DNA of 64,000 bases from Chamaecyparis obtusa (lineage: Eukaryota > Streptophyta > Pinopsida > Cupressales > Cupressaceae), in the NCBI GenBank assembly GCA_027943335.1, contig BSBK01003566.1, positions 213,501-277,500 on the forward strand, in the 5' to 3' direction. A program made the position numbers and the translations under genes. The stretch's first letter is position 1; every line of letters starts with the position of its first letter. Of this stretch, positions 11,590 through 22,400 are shown in pieces. The notes under the pieces were generated by a model that searched no databases, was not told the origin of the DNA, and worked only from the letters and a program-made list of their open reading frames with translations.

Positions 11590-12644
11590 TCTGGCCAGCA
11601 TCCTCTACAACATCATCCCCATCCGCACTCTAAACCATGCTAACCTTGATCTAGAACAAGGTAGAAACTTAGGAACATAGCGAGTAGAACAGCTAATAGG
11701 TGAGCACCGTTGTATCTGCGAATAAGATCCTCCCAGGAGATGGCCTGACCCATCACTAGATCATCTTTGAAGATAGTCCTCAAGGCTACTATACTCTGTC
11801 ATGGCTGTGTATCGTACTCTACTCAAGTACCATAGATGGGTATCCTTAGGATCCTATATATGTCCTCGGGAGTCACAATCATCTCCCCCATCAAAAAATG
11901 GAAAGTGTTCGTCTCTGAATGGGAATGCTCTACGAGCACACCAAGAAGACCGTGATTTACCCTAATGTCAGGTAGATCACACAAGTATCCTAGATCGAGC
12001 CCCTCAATGTGAGCACTCTCTGCATCTGTCAGTCTCTGAACTAATGTAGTGATCATGGGATGATGTGACCTAAAAGCAACGTCGGGGAAGTTAACTTGCA
12101 AAGCAAGTGATGACATTGGATCAATACCTCAACATGATGGCTTTCAAAACAACAACAATAAGTGCAACAAGGCATCTACTCTAGACATGACTCTGCGATG
12201 CTCTACTTGGCTGATTTTATGCAAATTTGATAAATTTTGACAAAGACATTCAAACTCTGTAGCAGCTTTTCGCGTGAGGAAACTGTTTCCTCATGCAAGA
12301 TAGGACTTGTTAGTGTGTGAGTAGGAGAAATTTCGCACGAGAGTAGCTTTCAGCTCATGTGAACTTCCAGATAGAGCCCGGGTGAAGGAACCCTAACTGA
12401 TGTGAGGAAACTACTTCCTCACGCAAAAGAAGATCTAGGCCCACGCGAGGAAACTACTTCCTCACGCGAGATTGGAAGAACGTACCCTAAAACTTGCTAA
12501 ATCTATCCTAAATTGACTTAGAAAGTGGTACAAATCAAAATGCAAGGAGGTTTATTGACTACTTACAGGTGCATCATACTCTGGTGGCCAGGCATGTCAT
12601 TGGGAGCACTCAAATCGATGCATATGCAGTGGAAGACCCTCCAT
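11590..12644 (-). pseudogene. Antisense plant mobile domain (PMD) gene remnant in element A
   Basis: PMD proteins (MAIN/MAIL1-like) are plant nuclear proteins also found in transposons. Exon 1 (12644 down to 12567) reads GLPLHMHRFECSQ and ends PPEYDAP before a GTAAGT donor; one stop inside. The acceptor of intron 1 lies near 12120-12145 but is not fixed. Exon 2 carries DIRVNHGLLGVLVEHSHSE, NTFHFLMGEM and VTPEDIYRILRIP, the PMD core, then continues directly through VEYDTQP, where element C has an intron, to a region like the PMD HGFPVGWG block, where it breaks off. The gene is antisense to its host element. Intron 1 sits at the same codon position and phase (0) as in element C. Confidence 0.8.
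12272..12468. repeat. Three TGAGGAA/TTCCTCA hairpins inside PMD intron 1 of element A
   Basis: Inverted repeats at 12272-12295 (arms TGAGGAAA/TTTCCTCA), 12402-12422 (GTGAGGAA/TTCCTCAC) and 12444-12468 (CGAGGAA/TTCCTC with CGCG flanks). All share the same word pair around a short ACTG or ACTAC loop and have GCGTG/CACGCG ends. They lie wholly within the intron of the antisense PMD gene. Confidence 0.75.
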
Positions 12645-13274
12645 TTCTCTCTTAGAGCTCACAATCAGCAAGAAGACAAAAGTGAATAATGAATTGAAAA
12701 TGACCCCTCTGGGCCTTATATAGCTTTTGACCTAATTTTCAAAAGTGCTCCATTTTGCATGAAAATTGCACCCTTAGCTAAATTGACTTCTCTGAATCCA
12801 TTTTCAGGATTGAAATCAAAATCTGACATCTCTAGATAGCTCAACATCACATTTTAAATTCTAGGACCCTTCAGGATCAGACGCTTGTGCAGTCAACCTT
12901 CTGGTATCATCTTCCTGCCAGACCCTCATCTTTGCATCATGTTCTTGAGATCTTTGCTCTTTTCATCAAAGTCAACTCTAGTCAACCATGGTCAAACCAT
13001 GGTCAAACTTGGTCAAAAGGACCTCCCAATCACTTCAAATTACTTTTGCAGCTTCTCGAATCTAGTCTGATTGTTTCTACTCTGCAACCTCTTGTTGTTA
13101 ATCATCCTTCTGCTATGACATCTTTCAATTTTGCTCTTGAGGGGGTAGGATGATTCCATCATTTGAATCTTGTCGAATCAATTCTTGAATCAGTTTGATC
13201 TAAATCATCAGTTCTCATTGCTAGGGGCATCTCGGTGCCTTGTATCTTGCTATTTGGTCATCTATCTTTTAGGT
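12645..13274 (+). other. Element A region upstream of the antisense PMD gene
   Basis: Would hold the promoter of the minus-strand PMD gene if it was ever expressed. A TATATAG-like box in minus-strand sense lies near 12717-12724 (GGCCTTATATAGC in plus sense). GGTCAAAC/TGGTCAA repeats occur near 12975-13015. No gene seen. Confidence 0.4.
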
Positions 13275-13646
13275 ATCTAAGCAATCTAACTTAGATCCTC
13301 GGGAATCAAGCTTCATTCTGGAGATGGTTCTTGAAATCTTTTAAGTATTGGGGCAATCTAACCCTAATTCTTGGGAGTCAATCTTCCTTCTGGAGATAGC
13401 TCTTGAAATCTCTTTTAGACTGTTATCTGGTAAATCTAACCTGAGTCTCGGAGGGCTAAGCTTCGTATTGGGGCAATCTAACCCTGATTCTAGAGACAGT
13501 CCTAAGTCTGCATCTCTCATCAATTGGTATTGGGGCAATCTAACCCTAATTCCAGTTCTCTTTTAGACCATTGTCTTCGCAATCTAACTTAGACTTTGGA
13601 AAATCATGCTTTGATTTGTTCGGTGTCTTGGCAACCTAACCTAGAC
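13275..13646 (+). repeat. Seven tandem short hairpins with constant CAATCTAA loop and changing stems
   Basis: Units at 13275-13296, 13347-13368, about 13425-13447 (weak), 13467-13488, 13529-13550, 13573-13594 and 13625-13646. The clear ones are 22 nt: 7-nt arm, 8-nt loop, 7-nt arm. The loop is CAATCTAA in all good copies (CAACCTAA in the last). Arms are ATCTAAG/CTTAGAT, ATTGGGG/CCCTAAT (three times, one with CCCTGAT) and GTCT..G/C..AGAC. Flanking sequence such as TTCTGGAGATAGCTC is also repeated. The array ends about 80 bp before the polypurine tract. Confidence 0.82.
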
Positions 13647-13714
13647 TTTTAAAATTCTCGTCATGTGTCACTTCAGACTATTCTTTGAATCAATGCATTG
13701 TTCACACATCAATT

Positions 13715-13728
13715 CAAAGAGGGGCAAA
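13715..13728 (+). promoter_or_regulatory. Polypurine tract of element A
   Basis: CAAAGAGGGGCAAA immediately before TGTAATACCC, the start of the 3' LTR. The same 14 bases stand before the 3' LTR of element C on the other strand (45743-45730), which fixes both LTR starts. It primes plus-strand DNA synthesis in LTR elements. Confidence 0.85.
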
Positions 13729-14715
13729 TGTAATACCCTAAAATTGGCACCTAATAAATTCAATCAATTTTGATGCATTTTCATCAATTTTACATCTTCA
13801 AAGTCCTACTTTGCTAGGCAATTTTCTCTCTCCTACCTAACTTAATTTGACTTGATGTCAATTGCAAAAACCCTAAATTACATTAATCAAATATTATAAT
13901 TAATTCCTAAAGTCTTCGACTTTTATTAGCTAAATTACCCCTATGATAAATTAATTTAATTCTAAAGTCCTAGGTGCTTTAAATTAAATTAAACCCACCC
14001 CATTTGGCTAATATACATAAAAAGGAATTAATATTACTTGTTATTTGAATGGACACCTTTATTTGAATTAATAATTCAAATTATTCAAACGGTCACCCTT
14101 ATGTGGCAATAAACATTCTTTTAATTAAGTAATTCATGCCTTTTTGTCTCAATTGGGAATGAAGAGTTAGGAGTTTCAAATCAAGAACCTCTTCATTCTC
14201 TCCCCGGGCTTGTCTATTTATTGAACCTCATTCCTCATTCAAAAAGAGAGCAATTTTGAGAGTAACTAAACTATAGCATTTTTTTGTCTCAATTTCATTA
14301 TTTCAAGTTTTCATTGCATATTTTAGATTAATTTCATCTAGTTTAATATTGCATCCTCATTATAATTAGTTTGCTTACTTGCTCATAGTTTAATCTCATA
14401 TTTCTTTCAAGTTCTTTAGAATAAATCTGCATCTCACATTTCTTTCAAGTTCTTTAGAGTAAATCTGCACTTCATATTTCTTTCATGCTCTTAGATTAAT
14501 TGCACTTCATTCTAGATTATTTATACTTTGATTATCTTCATAAGCTTTCAAATCCTCCATTGTAGTATTGGTCTTATGGTTGTTGGCTCTCATTCTGAGA
14601 GTAATCAAACACCCCATCTACATAGGAGGCAATAGGTTGCTTCACCATGGATTTCAAACTGAGTAATCAATACTCTCTTTCGTAATTCGATTATGTGAGT
14701 AATGACTATGTTGCA
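13729..14715 (+). repeat. Element A 3' LTR
   Basis: Starts TGTAATACCC right after the polypurine tract. AT-rich and non-coding. The right end is inferred at a TTGCA near 14715, giving about 987 bp, close to the 998 bp of element C LTRs; it could end anywhere from about 14600 to 14900. Its sequence is unrelated to the LTRs of element C despite the shared coding region. The 5' LTR is outside the window. Confidence 0.6.
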
Positions 14716-14918
14716 TGTGTAGTTGGATTAGAGGTCTATGTTCAACCACATACACTACTGAGGAAGCACATGAACCTAAATAGGATGAACAAGAAAGAAG
14801 AAACTAAGTACTGGCTAGTTTTGTCAGAAGACATCATCTTGAGACACAAATTATTGGAGACAGACAAGCTGGCATGCAAACAAGAAGCAAAGCAAGATAA
14901 GGTACATGTCTAGTTTGT

Positions 14919-16442
14919 GAATTTGAACCAAAAAATGTGAAATTTGCATTAGAAAATGAAGAATGGATTAATGCAATGAAAGAGGAAATAGAATAAATAG
15001 AGAAGAACAAAATTTGGTCCTTAGTACCCTGACCTAAAGATAAAAATGTTATCAGTACTAAGTGGATATTCAAGAACAAACTGAATGAAAATGGTGAGGT
15101 GACAAGAAATAAAGCTAGATTGGTATGCAAGGGATATGCACAGGAAGAAGGCATTGACTATGGTGAGACATTTGCACCTATTGCTAGATTGGAAGGAGTT
15201 AGAATTCTACTTGCATATGTTGCACACAAGAAATTCAGAGTTTATCAAATGGATGTGAAGTCAACATTTTTGAATGGTATACTTGAAGAAGAGGTCTACA
15301 TAGAACAACCTGAAGGATTCTTTGATCCAAACAACAAAGATATGGTATGTAGATTACATAAAGCTTTATATGGTTTGAAGCAAGCACCAAGAGCCTGGTA
15401 TGAAAGACTATATACTTACTTGTTAAGTATTGGATTTTTAAGAACTAGTGAGAACAACAATTTGTACATGAAAGGTGATATTGATGACACTATTATTATT
15501 GCTGAGATATTTGTTGATGATATTATTTTTGGAGGTCAAGATCTTGTATGTAAATATTTTTCTGATGAGATGAGAAAAGATTTTGAGATGTCTATGTTCG
15601 GAGAGATTAAATTCTTTCTAGGACTACAAGTGATTCAGCAAAGTGATGGGATATTTATCTCATAGCCTAAATACATAAAGGAAGTCTTGAAGACATTTGG
15701 CATGGAAGATGCTAAACCTATGGGAACAAAGATGGCTACTAGAAGTAAATTGACAAAGGAAGATGAAACTACAGAGGTAAACTAGACACTTTACTAATCC
15801 ATGATTGGTAAGCTAATGTATGTAGTTCACAGTAGACCAGATATAGCACATGTTGTGAGAATTGTTGCTAGATTTTCTGCTAACCCTAGAGAATCACACA
15901 TGATTGCTACTAAAAGAATATTAAGATACCCAAAAAAGATAGAGGATTATGGATTATGGTATCCTAAGGAAGGTAAGTTTGAACTGAAGGTCTATACCAA
16001 TGTTGATTGGGTTGGAAATGTGGATGACAAAAAAAGCACTACCGGAGGAGCATTCTTCTTTGGTGAAAGAATTGTAACCTGGACAAGTAAAAAGTAGGAT
16101 TGTATTTCTCAGTCTATAGCTGAAGCAGAGTATGTTGCTGTTGCTACTAATTGCTCAGACAATATCAAGCAAGTGTTGGAAGGAATGAATGAGGTAATCA
16201 CTGACCTGATGATTATATGCTATGACAACACAAGTGCTATTAATATTTCAAAGAATCCAGTGATGCACTCTAAGAAAAAGCATATATCAATTAAGTATCA
16301 TTACTTAAGAGAAAAAGTGCAAGAGAAGCAAGTGAAGTTAGAATTTGTTACATCTAAAGAACAACTTGAAGATATCTTTACAAAGCCTCTATCGAAGGAC
16401 ACATTTGAATACTTGAGGACTAGACTGTCTATTAGTCACTAA
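14919..16442 (+). pseudogene. RT-RH: Copia reverse transcriptase and RNase H (broken)
   Basis: Ty1/copia pol C-terminal part in one unbroken frame interrupted only by about seven stops. Blocks: [76 protein letters not shown], the catalytic pair in FVDDIIFG (15510-15535), LKFFLGLQ-like, SRPDIAHVV, then RNase H with TNVDWVGNVDDKKSTTGG, AEAEYVAV and DNTSAINISKNPV. The first RNase H Asp-containing motif is changed (TNVDW instead of SDADW). Ends LEDIFTKPL and a TAA at 16440. The lineage is probably Tork- or SIRE-like, not resolved. Confidence 0.9.
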
Positions 16443-17050
16443 TGTGATATGGATGTTACATCAGCTTAAACTTATTAGAAGATCACACATGTTGATACAA
16501 CATAGTTCACACTTTGGATAATGCTCAAGGTTGTGATTAAGGTTGAAAAACTGAAATAGATTGGGATATTAGTATACAAAGATATAGAGATTGTATTGGA
16601 CAACAGAGAGTTACTTAGCTACTATAGAGCTGATTATTTATTTGTTTCTTTGACATTGTTGTCAAAGGGAGAGATAAATAATATGAAAGGAAAAGTTAAA
16701 CATGCACTAATGAGAACTATCTAAGGGAGAGATAATATGAAAGAAAGAAACAGAACATTGAAGATCAGTTATAGAGAACAGAAACAGGAACCTGAGAGAT
16801 GAAAAGATCATATCTACAGAATGACAAAGCTGTATTTTATAATGATGTGTAGTAACATAGTGATTAAACATATTAAGCTAGGGAGAGCTTGTACAACATT
16901 TGTTCACAGATTTGTAGAATACATGTTTGGTATGTGTATGGTACACTTCATATTACTTGAGTTTCCATCAATGCCAAAGGGAGAGATTGATGAACTACAA
17001 CTGATTTAGAACCTAAATGAAGAATCTATGATTTTAGATTACTGAGGAGT
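16443..17050 (+). other. Copia 3' untranslated region
   Basis: No gene. Contains three copies of a purine-rich AAAGGGAGAGAT motif, the usual character of copia elements upstream of the 3' LTR, and ends TACTGAGGAG before the LTR. Confidence 0.6.
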
Positions 17051-17679
17051 TGTTGATTAGATATGCAAGATGATTAAATTAGTATTATTTTGTCATTGAT
17101 GTCAACTAGCTTGACAATACTTATCTTGTAAGTTACTATACCGATATATCTGAAGAAAGGTGAAAGAGATGAAGAACAAAAATATCTACATGAGGAAGAT
17201 GTGTATGTCAGATGAGGATAAGGAATACATTGAGTAATTTTCTGATGAGTCTATGACTTGATGATATTGACTTTATTATGTTGCATTCATCTATGATGAA
17301 GAATAGAGTTGAAAGACATAAAGTAGTGTTGTTGGTAAATGAAGCAGACCAGTATACACCGATGGAGTGTAATGTATACCAAGCGCAGTGTTAATTGAGC
17401 TTGTGTTCACCGACACATTTCTTTGTTAACTGAGTAGAATAGATTGGAATTAAATGATTAGCTTAGTCGATAATTTGATGAGCTAGAAAATGTATGAAAT
17501 CGAGGTAACAGATAAGGTTTGTTATGAAGATCGACGACTAACATAATTCAAGGAAGATCTGATGGAGCAGATTGAAATGTGTTACTGACACATCAGTTAA
17601 AGAAGGTTAAAGCGAAAAAATCAATGAATGATATTAAGCGGCAAAATCTGATGGACAAAAAGAAAATGATTTACTTGTC

Positions 17680-17687
17680 TATATAAG
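17680..17687 (+). promoter_or_regulatory. TATA box of the copia LTR
   Basis: TATATAAG in CTTGTCTATATAAGAGACA, a canonical plant LTR core promoter. Element B is inserted about 80 bp downstream, in what would be the transcribed R/U5 part. Confidence 0.65.
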
Positions 17688-17765
17688 AGACATTGGTTTC
17701 ATTGTTGAAAAATGCCAGAAGAAGAGATACTGTAGAATTATCGCGTGAACAAGTTTTCATGCATT

Positions 17766-17770
17766 CTAAT
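17766..17770. repeat. Target-site duplication of element B (left)
   Basis: CTAAT, repeated exactly at 29335-29339 on the other side of element B. Confidence 0.9.
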
Positions 17771-18077
17771 TATTGCCCAATTTTCCCTCTCATTCATTTT
17801 TAGCCACAGTCCTATTTTCCAATGAAATGCTCAAGTGTCGAAAACCCAGTGTGTTTTAGACCTCCTCTCTGCAGGCTCAGGTTGTTTCTGCCTTTTGGTC
17901 TGAAAGCTCGGTGTGTTTTTGACCCCCCGCTCTGAAAGTTTAGTATGTTTTTGACCTTTGCTCAAAAACCCTCTGTGTTTTTGACATCATCTATGTTTTC
18001 AACCCTAAGTGCGCAACTCTGACAGGTGGGCCCCAGTTCCTCAAGGCCATGCCAGTGTAGGAAAGATCCAATGACTA

Positions 18078-19072
18078 TCGCATGATCGCATGGGATCTTC
18101 CGATCCCATGAGATCATACGACAACTATTGATGCAGTATTAGAAGATCGGTGGTCAACAGTGAGGTGGTGGTCAGTGGTAGCATTTCCCAGTTAGTCACA
18201 TGATCGCATGGGCTCTTCTGAGCCCATGTGACCATGCGACAAACCGTCAGTGGTTCACGGTAGGCATCCTGCTATCAACTCTAACGTCTGGCAATCAGTG
18301 GTAGCATCATGCAGTTGGTCACATGATCACATGTAGCCTCTTGATCGCATGCGACCATGTGACAAGCGGTCAGTGGGGGGCTTTGACTTCGGTGGTGGGC
18401 TTGCAGTTTGGTGACGTGTCTAGTTTGCGGTGGGCCATCAACAATGTAACATATGCCCTCGTAGATTCAATATCTATGGTGGTCGCATGTTCGCATGGGA
18501 TCTTCCGATCCCATGCGATCATGTGACCACCATAGGATCCTTCTGATGCTTTTGGTTGGTGTGGTCGTGGGTCCAGCTATGTGGTCAGCTCCTGTTGGGC
18601 CATGTGGCAGGGTTTGGCAAATGTGATATTTTGCGAGGGCCAGGTAGGTTTTCAAAGGGTTGTCGCATGATCACATGAGGACTTTCAAGCTCATGTGATC
18701 ATGCGACCAATGTGATTTTAAAGCAGTGTGGGCCCGACAAGTAAGCAAGTTTGCAAGTGTGCGGTTAACAGATTTCTCGTAGTCGCTAGATGAACTCGAG
18801 GTTAAGAAAAAGTTCACGCGACTTGGTGACTAGGAAGAAATGAACCCGAGGTAAACCAGGGTTAAGTTTGAAAAGTGTGATGTCTTGCGGGTCTCGACCA
18901 GTGCTTATGTGGTGACAGGGCAAGTTTTCAAAAGCTTGTCACATGATCGCATGAAGGCCTTTCAAGCTCATGCGATCATGCGACCGTTGACATTTTCGAA
19001 GGGTGGAGGCAAGTTTTCAAAAGCTTGTCACATGATCGCATGAAGGCCTTTTAGCTCATGCGATCATGCGAC
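18078..19072. repeat. Seven long hairpins in the element B 5' LTR
   Basis: At 18078-18122, 18195-18240, 18318-18363, 18474-18535, 18660-18710, 18938-18984 and 19027-19072. All share outer arms of the type GTCGCATGATCGCATG and its complement. The tips differ: GGGATC/GATCCC, GGGCTC/GAGCCC, or AAGGCC-type loops. The fourth is the longest: 29-nt arms with one mismatch and one wobble pair around a TTCC loop. The last two are part of a tandem duplication with GGCAAGTTTTCAAAAGCTT. Confidence 0.9.
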
Positions 19073-19477
19073 CATTGCTTTGTCAAAGTGGTGTAGCCTA
19101 TTTTTGAGGACTCTCTTCCAAGGTGAATGTTGCAGGCGCGGGTAGCTTAAGAAATTTATGTTGCTAGGGCATGCCCAGTTAAGGAAAGATGATGAAGAGG
19201 TCTGGGTGGCCATCAAGGGTCATTTTTTGTCTTGGCAAGGTACCAATGTGCATTCATGGCATGACTTTGTGCAGAAAAGAGTGATAAATCTAGGTTGTTT
19301 ATCTGCAGGTTGATTGCGGTATAGGGTTGGGGCACGCAAATGAAATATATGATCGACCATGATATTTACAAAGCACATTTATGATTAGAAGTGACTAGTT
19401 TTAGGGTTGATTATTCTATTATAGATTTATGTAACCCTAAGGAGATATTTTTGATTCCTACCTGCGTGCAGGGGATG

Positions 19478-19485
19478 TATATATT
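19478..19485 (+). promoter_or_regulatory. Likely TATA box of element B 5' LTR
   Basis: TATATATT in GGGGATGTATATATTC; the same sequence is conserved in the 3' LTR at 28504-28511. It is downstream of the hairpins, so these would be in U3, or in transcripts starting further upstream. Confidence 0.5.
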
Positions 19486-20313
19486 CTTTTTTGGGAGCCT
19501 GTAGTGCTTAGAATTCACATGTTTGTAAAATAGAGAGCCTCTTTCTTGGGAAGCTATCTGTGGCATTTCTTTTTGCCCCTTTGGCTTTCCACATCCTGTA
19601 GATTCTCATTGATGAATTCAAACATTGCAAAGTATTCTATGACATTCTTGTTGTCCTCATGCTTGCTTGTCTGGATTACCTCTTATTGAATTTAGTATAT
19701 GTATGTTTCAGTAACTCTTAGGTTTTTCCTGATTCCTCTTTCTTTCTACAATTCATGTGTATGCTAGTGAATGATCTGATTCGAATGCTTTTGTGGACAT
19801 ACTTCCACCCCTGACAATCTGTCTCATTCATATACCTAATTGCAGAGATGAATGTTTGTCTATAGGTTGTAGTCTGTGTTTGACTCTTTAGGAGCACTAC
19901 TGTCTTGAGAAATTCCCTTTTCCCTGCATAGTATTCCTTTACTACAGACCCCTCTATAAAATACTTATGTAGCCCTATTCATTGAGTTGTAATCTCCTAG
20001 ACCTAGGATTATGTACTAGTTTCATCCTTCATACTGCAATTCATACCCTATTTTCGGTGCATCACCTAGTAGGATAGATCTTCTTTTAGTCTTTTCCCTT
20101 TTTATGCATTCCTTCTATCCCTTTCCTCTCAAAGTTTACTTTCCTGTTAGAAGAAAATCAAGGTGACTATCCAAGAGGAACTAGCCTAGAATCTGGAGGT
20201 CTCATCTCGGTTAGCAAAAGGTCCCACAACCTTGAGATGATTCCCTTGTTATACTGAGTTATCAAGACTACAAGAGCTTGAACTAAGGGTGCAAATTTAC
20301 TGTATAACATTTC

Positions 20314-20330
20314 TGGCACGCCCGGTGGGA
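20314..20330 (+). promoter_or_regulatory. Primer binding site of element B
   Basis: TGGCACGCCCGGTGGGA four bases after the 5' LTR end, matching the form of tRNA 3' ends (CCA complement TGG first). A tRNA primer would start minus-strand DNA synthesis here. The primer tRNA was not identified. Confidence 0.8.
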
Positions 20331-20471
20331 TAATAAAGAAGTTCATTTGTTGAAGATTGTGTCATCTCTGATATACAGATTGAATAATATAGACCCTTAG
20401 AGGTTGTTCTATCAAGTATATCTGGTGACTCCACTGGTTTCAAAGATTCAAGCCAACCTTGTTTAAGGTTT

Positions 20472-22400
20472 ATGAGAAAGATCGAGACTAGAAGCTCAAA
20501 GCCTGCTGAATTTTCAGAGTTGCCCTCGAAAAGAAGCTACAAAGGTAGGTCAACTCAGAGAGAATCTCCTACAAGAAGAGTCCAATCTACACCTCTTGAT
20601 ACTTCAGATAGGAGACCTTTCCTCTTTCATTTTAGAAGAAGAGGCAGATCTCTGACCAGAGATCTAGAAGAAGAAGAAGATCCAAATCTAGCAGATACAG
20701 CTCATATAGTTGTTAATCTTTAGGTTACACCTCCTACAAAGGCTAGAAATTTTGCCTTTGCACCTTTCAATCAAGGGAGCCCATTATATTTTTTAGTGCA
20801 TCATGATGTGCCCTTGGTGGCATTAAAGAGTATACCTGATTTCACAGGGGAGGGATAGACAACATCCTTTGAACACATAAGAGATGTGACCACCATTTGC
20901 AGCATACACAACATTACTCAAGAGGATGTGGCCACCAAATTATTAGCAGCATCTCTGAAAGGTAAGGCTCTAGAGTGATTTAGAACTTTAACTGTTGGTT
21001 CTATTACTTCATGGGATGAATTAGGGGATGCATTAAGCAGGCATTTTGAGGATAAATCAGATAATTTGTCTCTGGTTGAGCAATTAAAAACTATAAAGAG
21101 AGACCCTCAAGAGAAAATGATAGATTATAATAGTAGATTCCTTAAAACATGGAATAGAATCCCAGCTTCTGTAAGGCCATCAGCTGACCATGCCTTCCTA
21201 TACTACTTGCAAAGTCTAAATAAACAAATTTCTGTCATGATCCAGTCTATGGGTGGTACCACTTTACCCTAAGCCTTTGACACTACTGTCAAGGCTGAAA
21301 ATTGTTTGATCCAGGCAGGCATGATATAGAGAAGACCTCCCATGCCTATCTTCCCTAGTCTTCAGCCCATTGCACCTACACAAGTACCCCCATTTACCCC
21401 TATTCCCACAATATCACCACCTCAAGCTAGTACCAGTGATCAGGAACATGCTGCAACAAATTTCTCCCAAGGGTTGCAAGAAGTGAAGAGTAGTTAGCAA
21501 ACTAGTATACAAAAAATGGCAAACTTGCTGCAGACTCTAACCAAAGAGGTCACAAAATTGAAGAAACAAAACCAAGGTATCAGGCCACCCTTCCAATCAC
21601 AAGGCCAAAGTCCTAATCAACAATACCAAAATCAAGGATAGCCTTATCAACAAAATAGGCCACCATACCAAGGAGGCTATCAAGGGCAGAGACAAAATTT
21701 TAGTCAAAGACCATTCCAACTGTATAACCTTGCACCTCTTAATTCCACAAATCTAGTCAGGGATATGGTTCCTAGTCAAAACAATATGGCCATGGATAAT
21801 GAATGGTGTTTCCCTTGCAATCAGCCTCACAATCAGGCTACGTGTTCTAATGGATGGATGAACCAAGCACTAATGGTTCAAAATGCTTCACAAGCTCAAG
21901 TAGAAGCTCCTTCTAGTGGGACAGCTCCTCAACAAGAAACACAAGAGAATAAGACTACTCTTTTCAATTGGGAGCAACCAGATTTCAATGGAGTCAATGA
22001 TGAAGCTGCTTTTGTTGCCTACACAAGAGCAAAGAGAAGAGCCCAAGACATGGAGAGAGTAGATTCGGGTACTAGGGCCACTACATCTGTAGAGCCACTG
22101 CAGCAAGTTGCCCCTATCACATCGAAGGAGGCCCCTGTCATCACAAGCAAAGAAGGCCAGGTTCCAAAGGAGGCAGAACCCATCATGGTAAAAGCACAAC
22201 AAAGAGTACACACTGTGGCACCTTATAATATTGTAGACAACATAAAGAAGGTGAATGTCACCATGTCTATGTGGGACTCTTTGTCTATTCCAGGACAACC
22301 TAAAATTTTGGAGAAGGCCATGAGAGAGGCCGCAAATCCTCAACCTGCAAAAGAAACTGCAAAACTAGTGTTGGTCAACACTGATCAAGAAAATGAGACT
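20472..22400 (+). pseudogene. gag: Element B gag (broken)
   Basis: Starts MRKIETRSSKPAEF with an Arg-rich N-terminus. The capsid region has FTGEG, FEHIRDV, AASLKGKALE*FRTL (stop for W), SWDELGDALSRHFED and MIDYNSRFLKTWNRIP. A Q- and P-rich region follows, with a zinc knuckle of form CX2CX3HX4C (CFPCNQPHNQATC, about 21816-21855). All parts are in one frame, with about seven stops, mostly TAG at expected Q or W positions. The 5' leader before it is only about 140 bp after the primer binding site. Confidence 0.85.

Larger units (their letters stand above)
1..14715 (+). mobile_element. Element A: Tat-lineage Ty3/gypsy LTR retrotransposon, 5' end outside window
   Basis: Plus-strand gypsy order is visible: gag, aspartic protease, RT, RNase H, a second (archaeal-type) RNase H, integrase, then a 4.6-kb non-gag-pol region, a polypurine tract at 13715-13728 and a 3' LTR from 13729. 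The second RNase H between RNase H and integrase is the hallmark of the plant Tat/Ogre/Retand group (known family trait). Element C keeps 2.4 kb between its 5' LTR and gag, so the 5' LTR of A probably lies about 1.3 kb left of the window (inference). At least five frame changes and dozens of stops make A an old, dead copy. The right end is uncertain because the LTR runs into copia sequence with no visible target duplication partner. Confidence 0.85.
14716..17770 (+). mobile_element. Ty1/copia element, 3' half (left piece)
   Basis: Copia RT and RNase H, a 3' untranslated part with repeated CAAAGGGAGAGAT motifs (near 16665, 16725 and 16977) and the start of the 3' LTR at 17051. Element B split the LTR at 17770; it resumes at 29335. 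The 5' half (LTR, gag, protease, integrase) is absent here, presumably left of element A, which would make A an insertion into the copia internal region (inference). Confidence 0.8.
17051..17770 (+). repeat. Copia 3' LTR, left part
   Basis: Begins TGTTGATTAG. Interrupted at 17770 by element B, whose 5-bp target duplication CTAAT is at 17766-17770. The remainder at 29335-30039 ends CTAACA, giving a full LTR of about 1.4 kb with TGTT...AACA ends. Confidence 0.75.
17771..20309 (+). repeat. Element B 5' LTR
   Basis: 2539 bp. Starts TATTGCCC here (TGTTGCCC in the 3' copy, so one G to A change) and ends TATAACA. Contains repeated phrases on CCCAGTGTGTTTT, seven hairpins (18078-19072), a TATA-like box at 19478-19485 and ends directly before the primer binding site. 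Confidence 0.92.
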
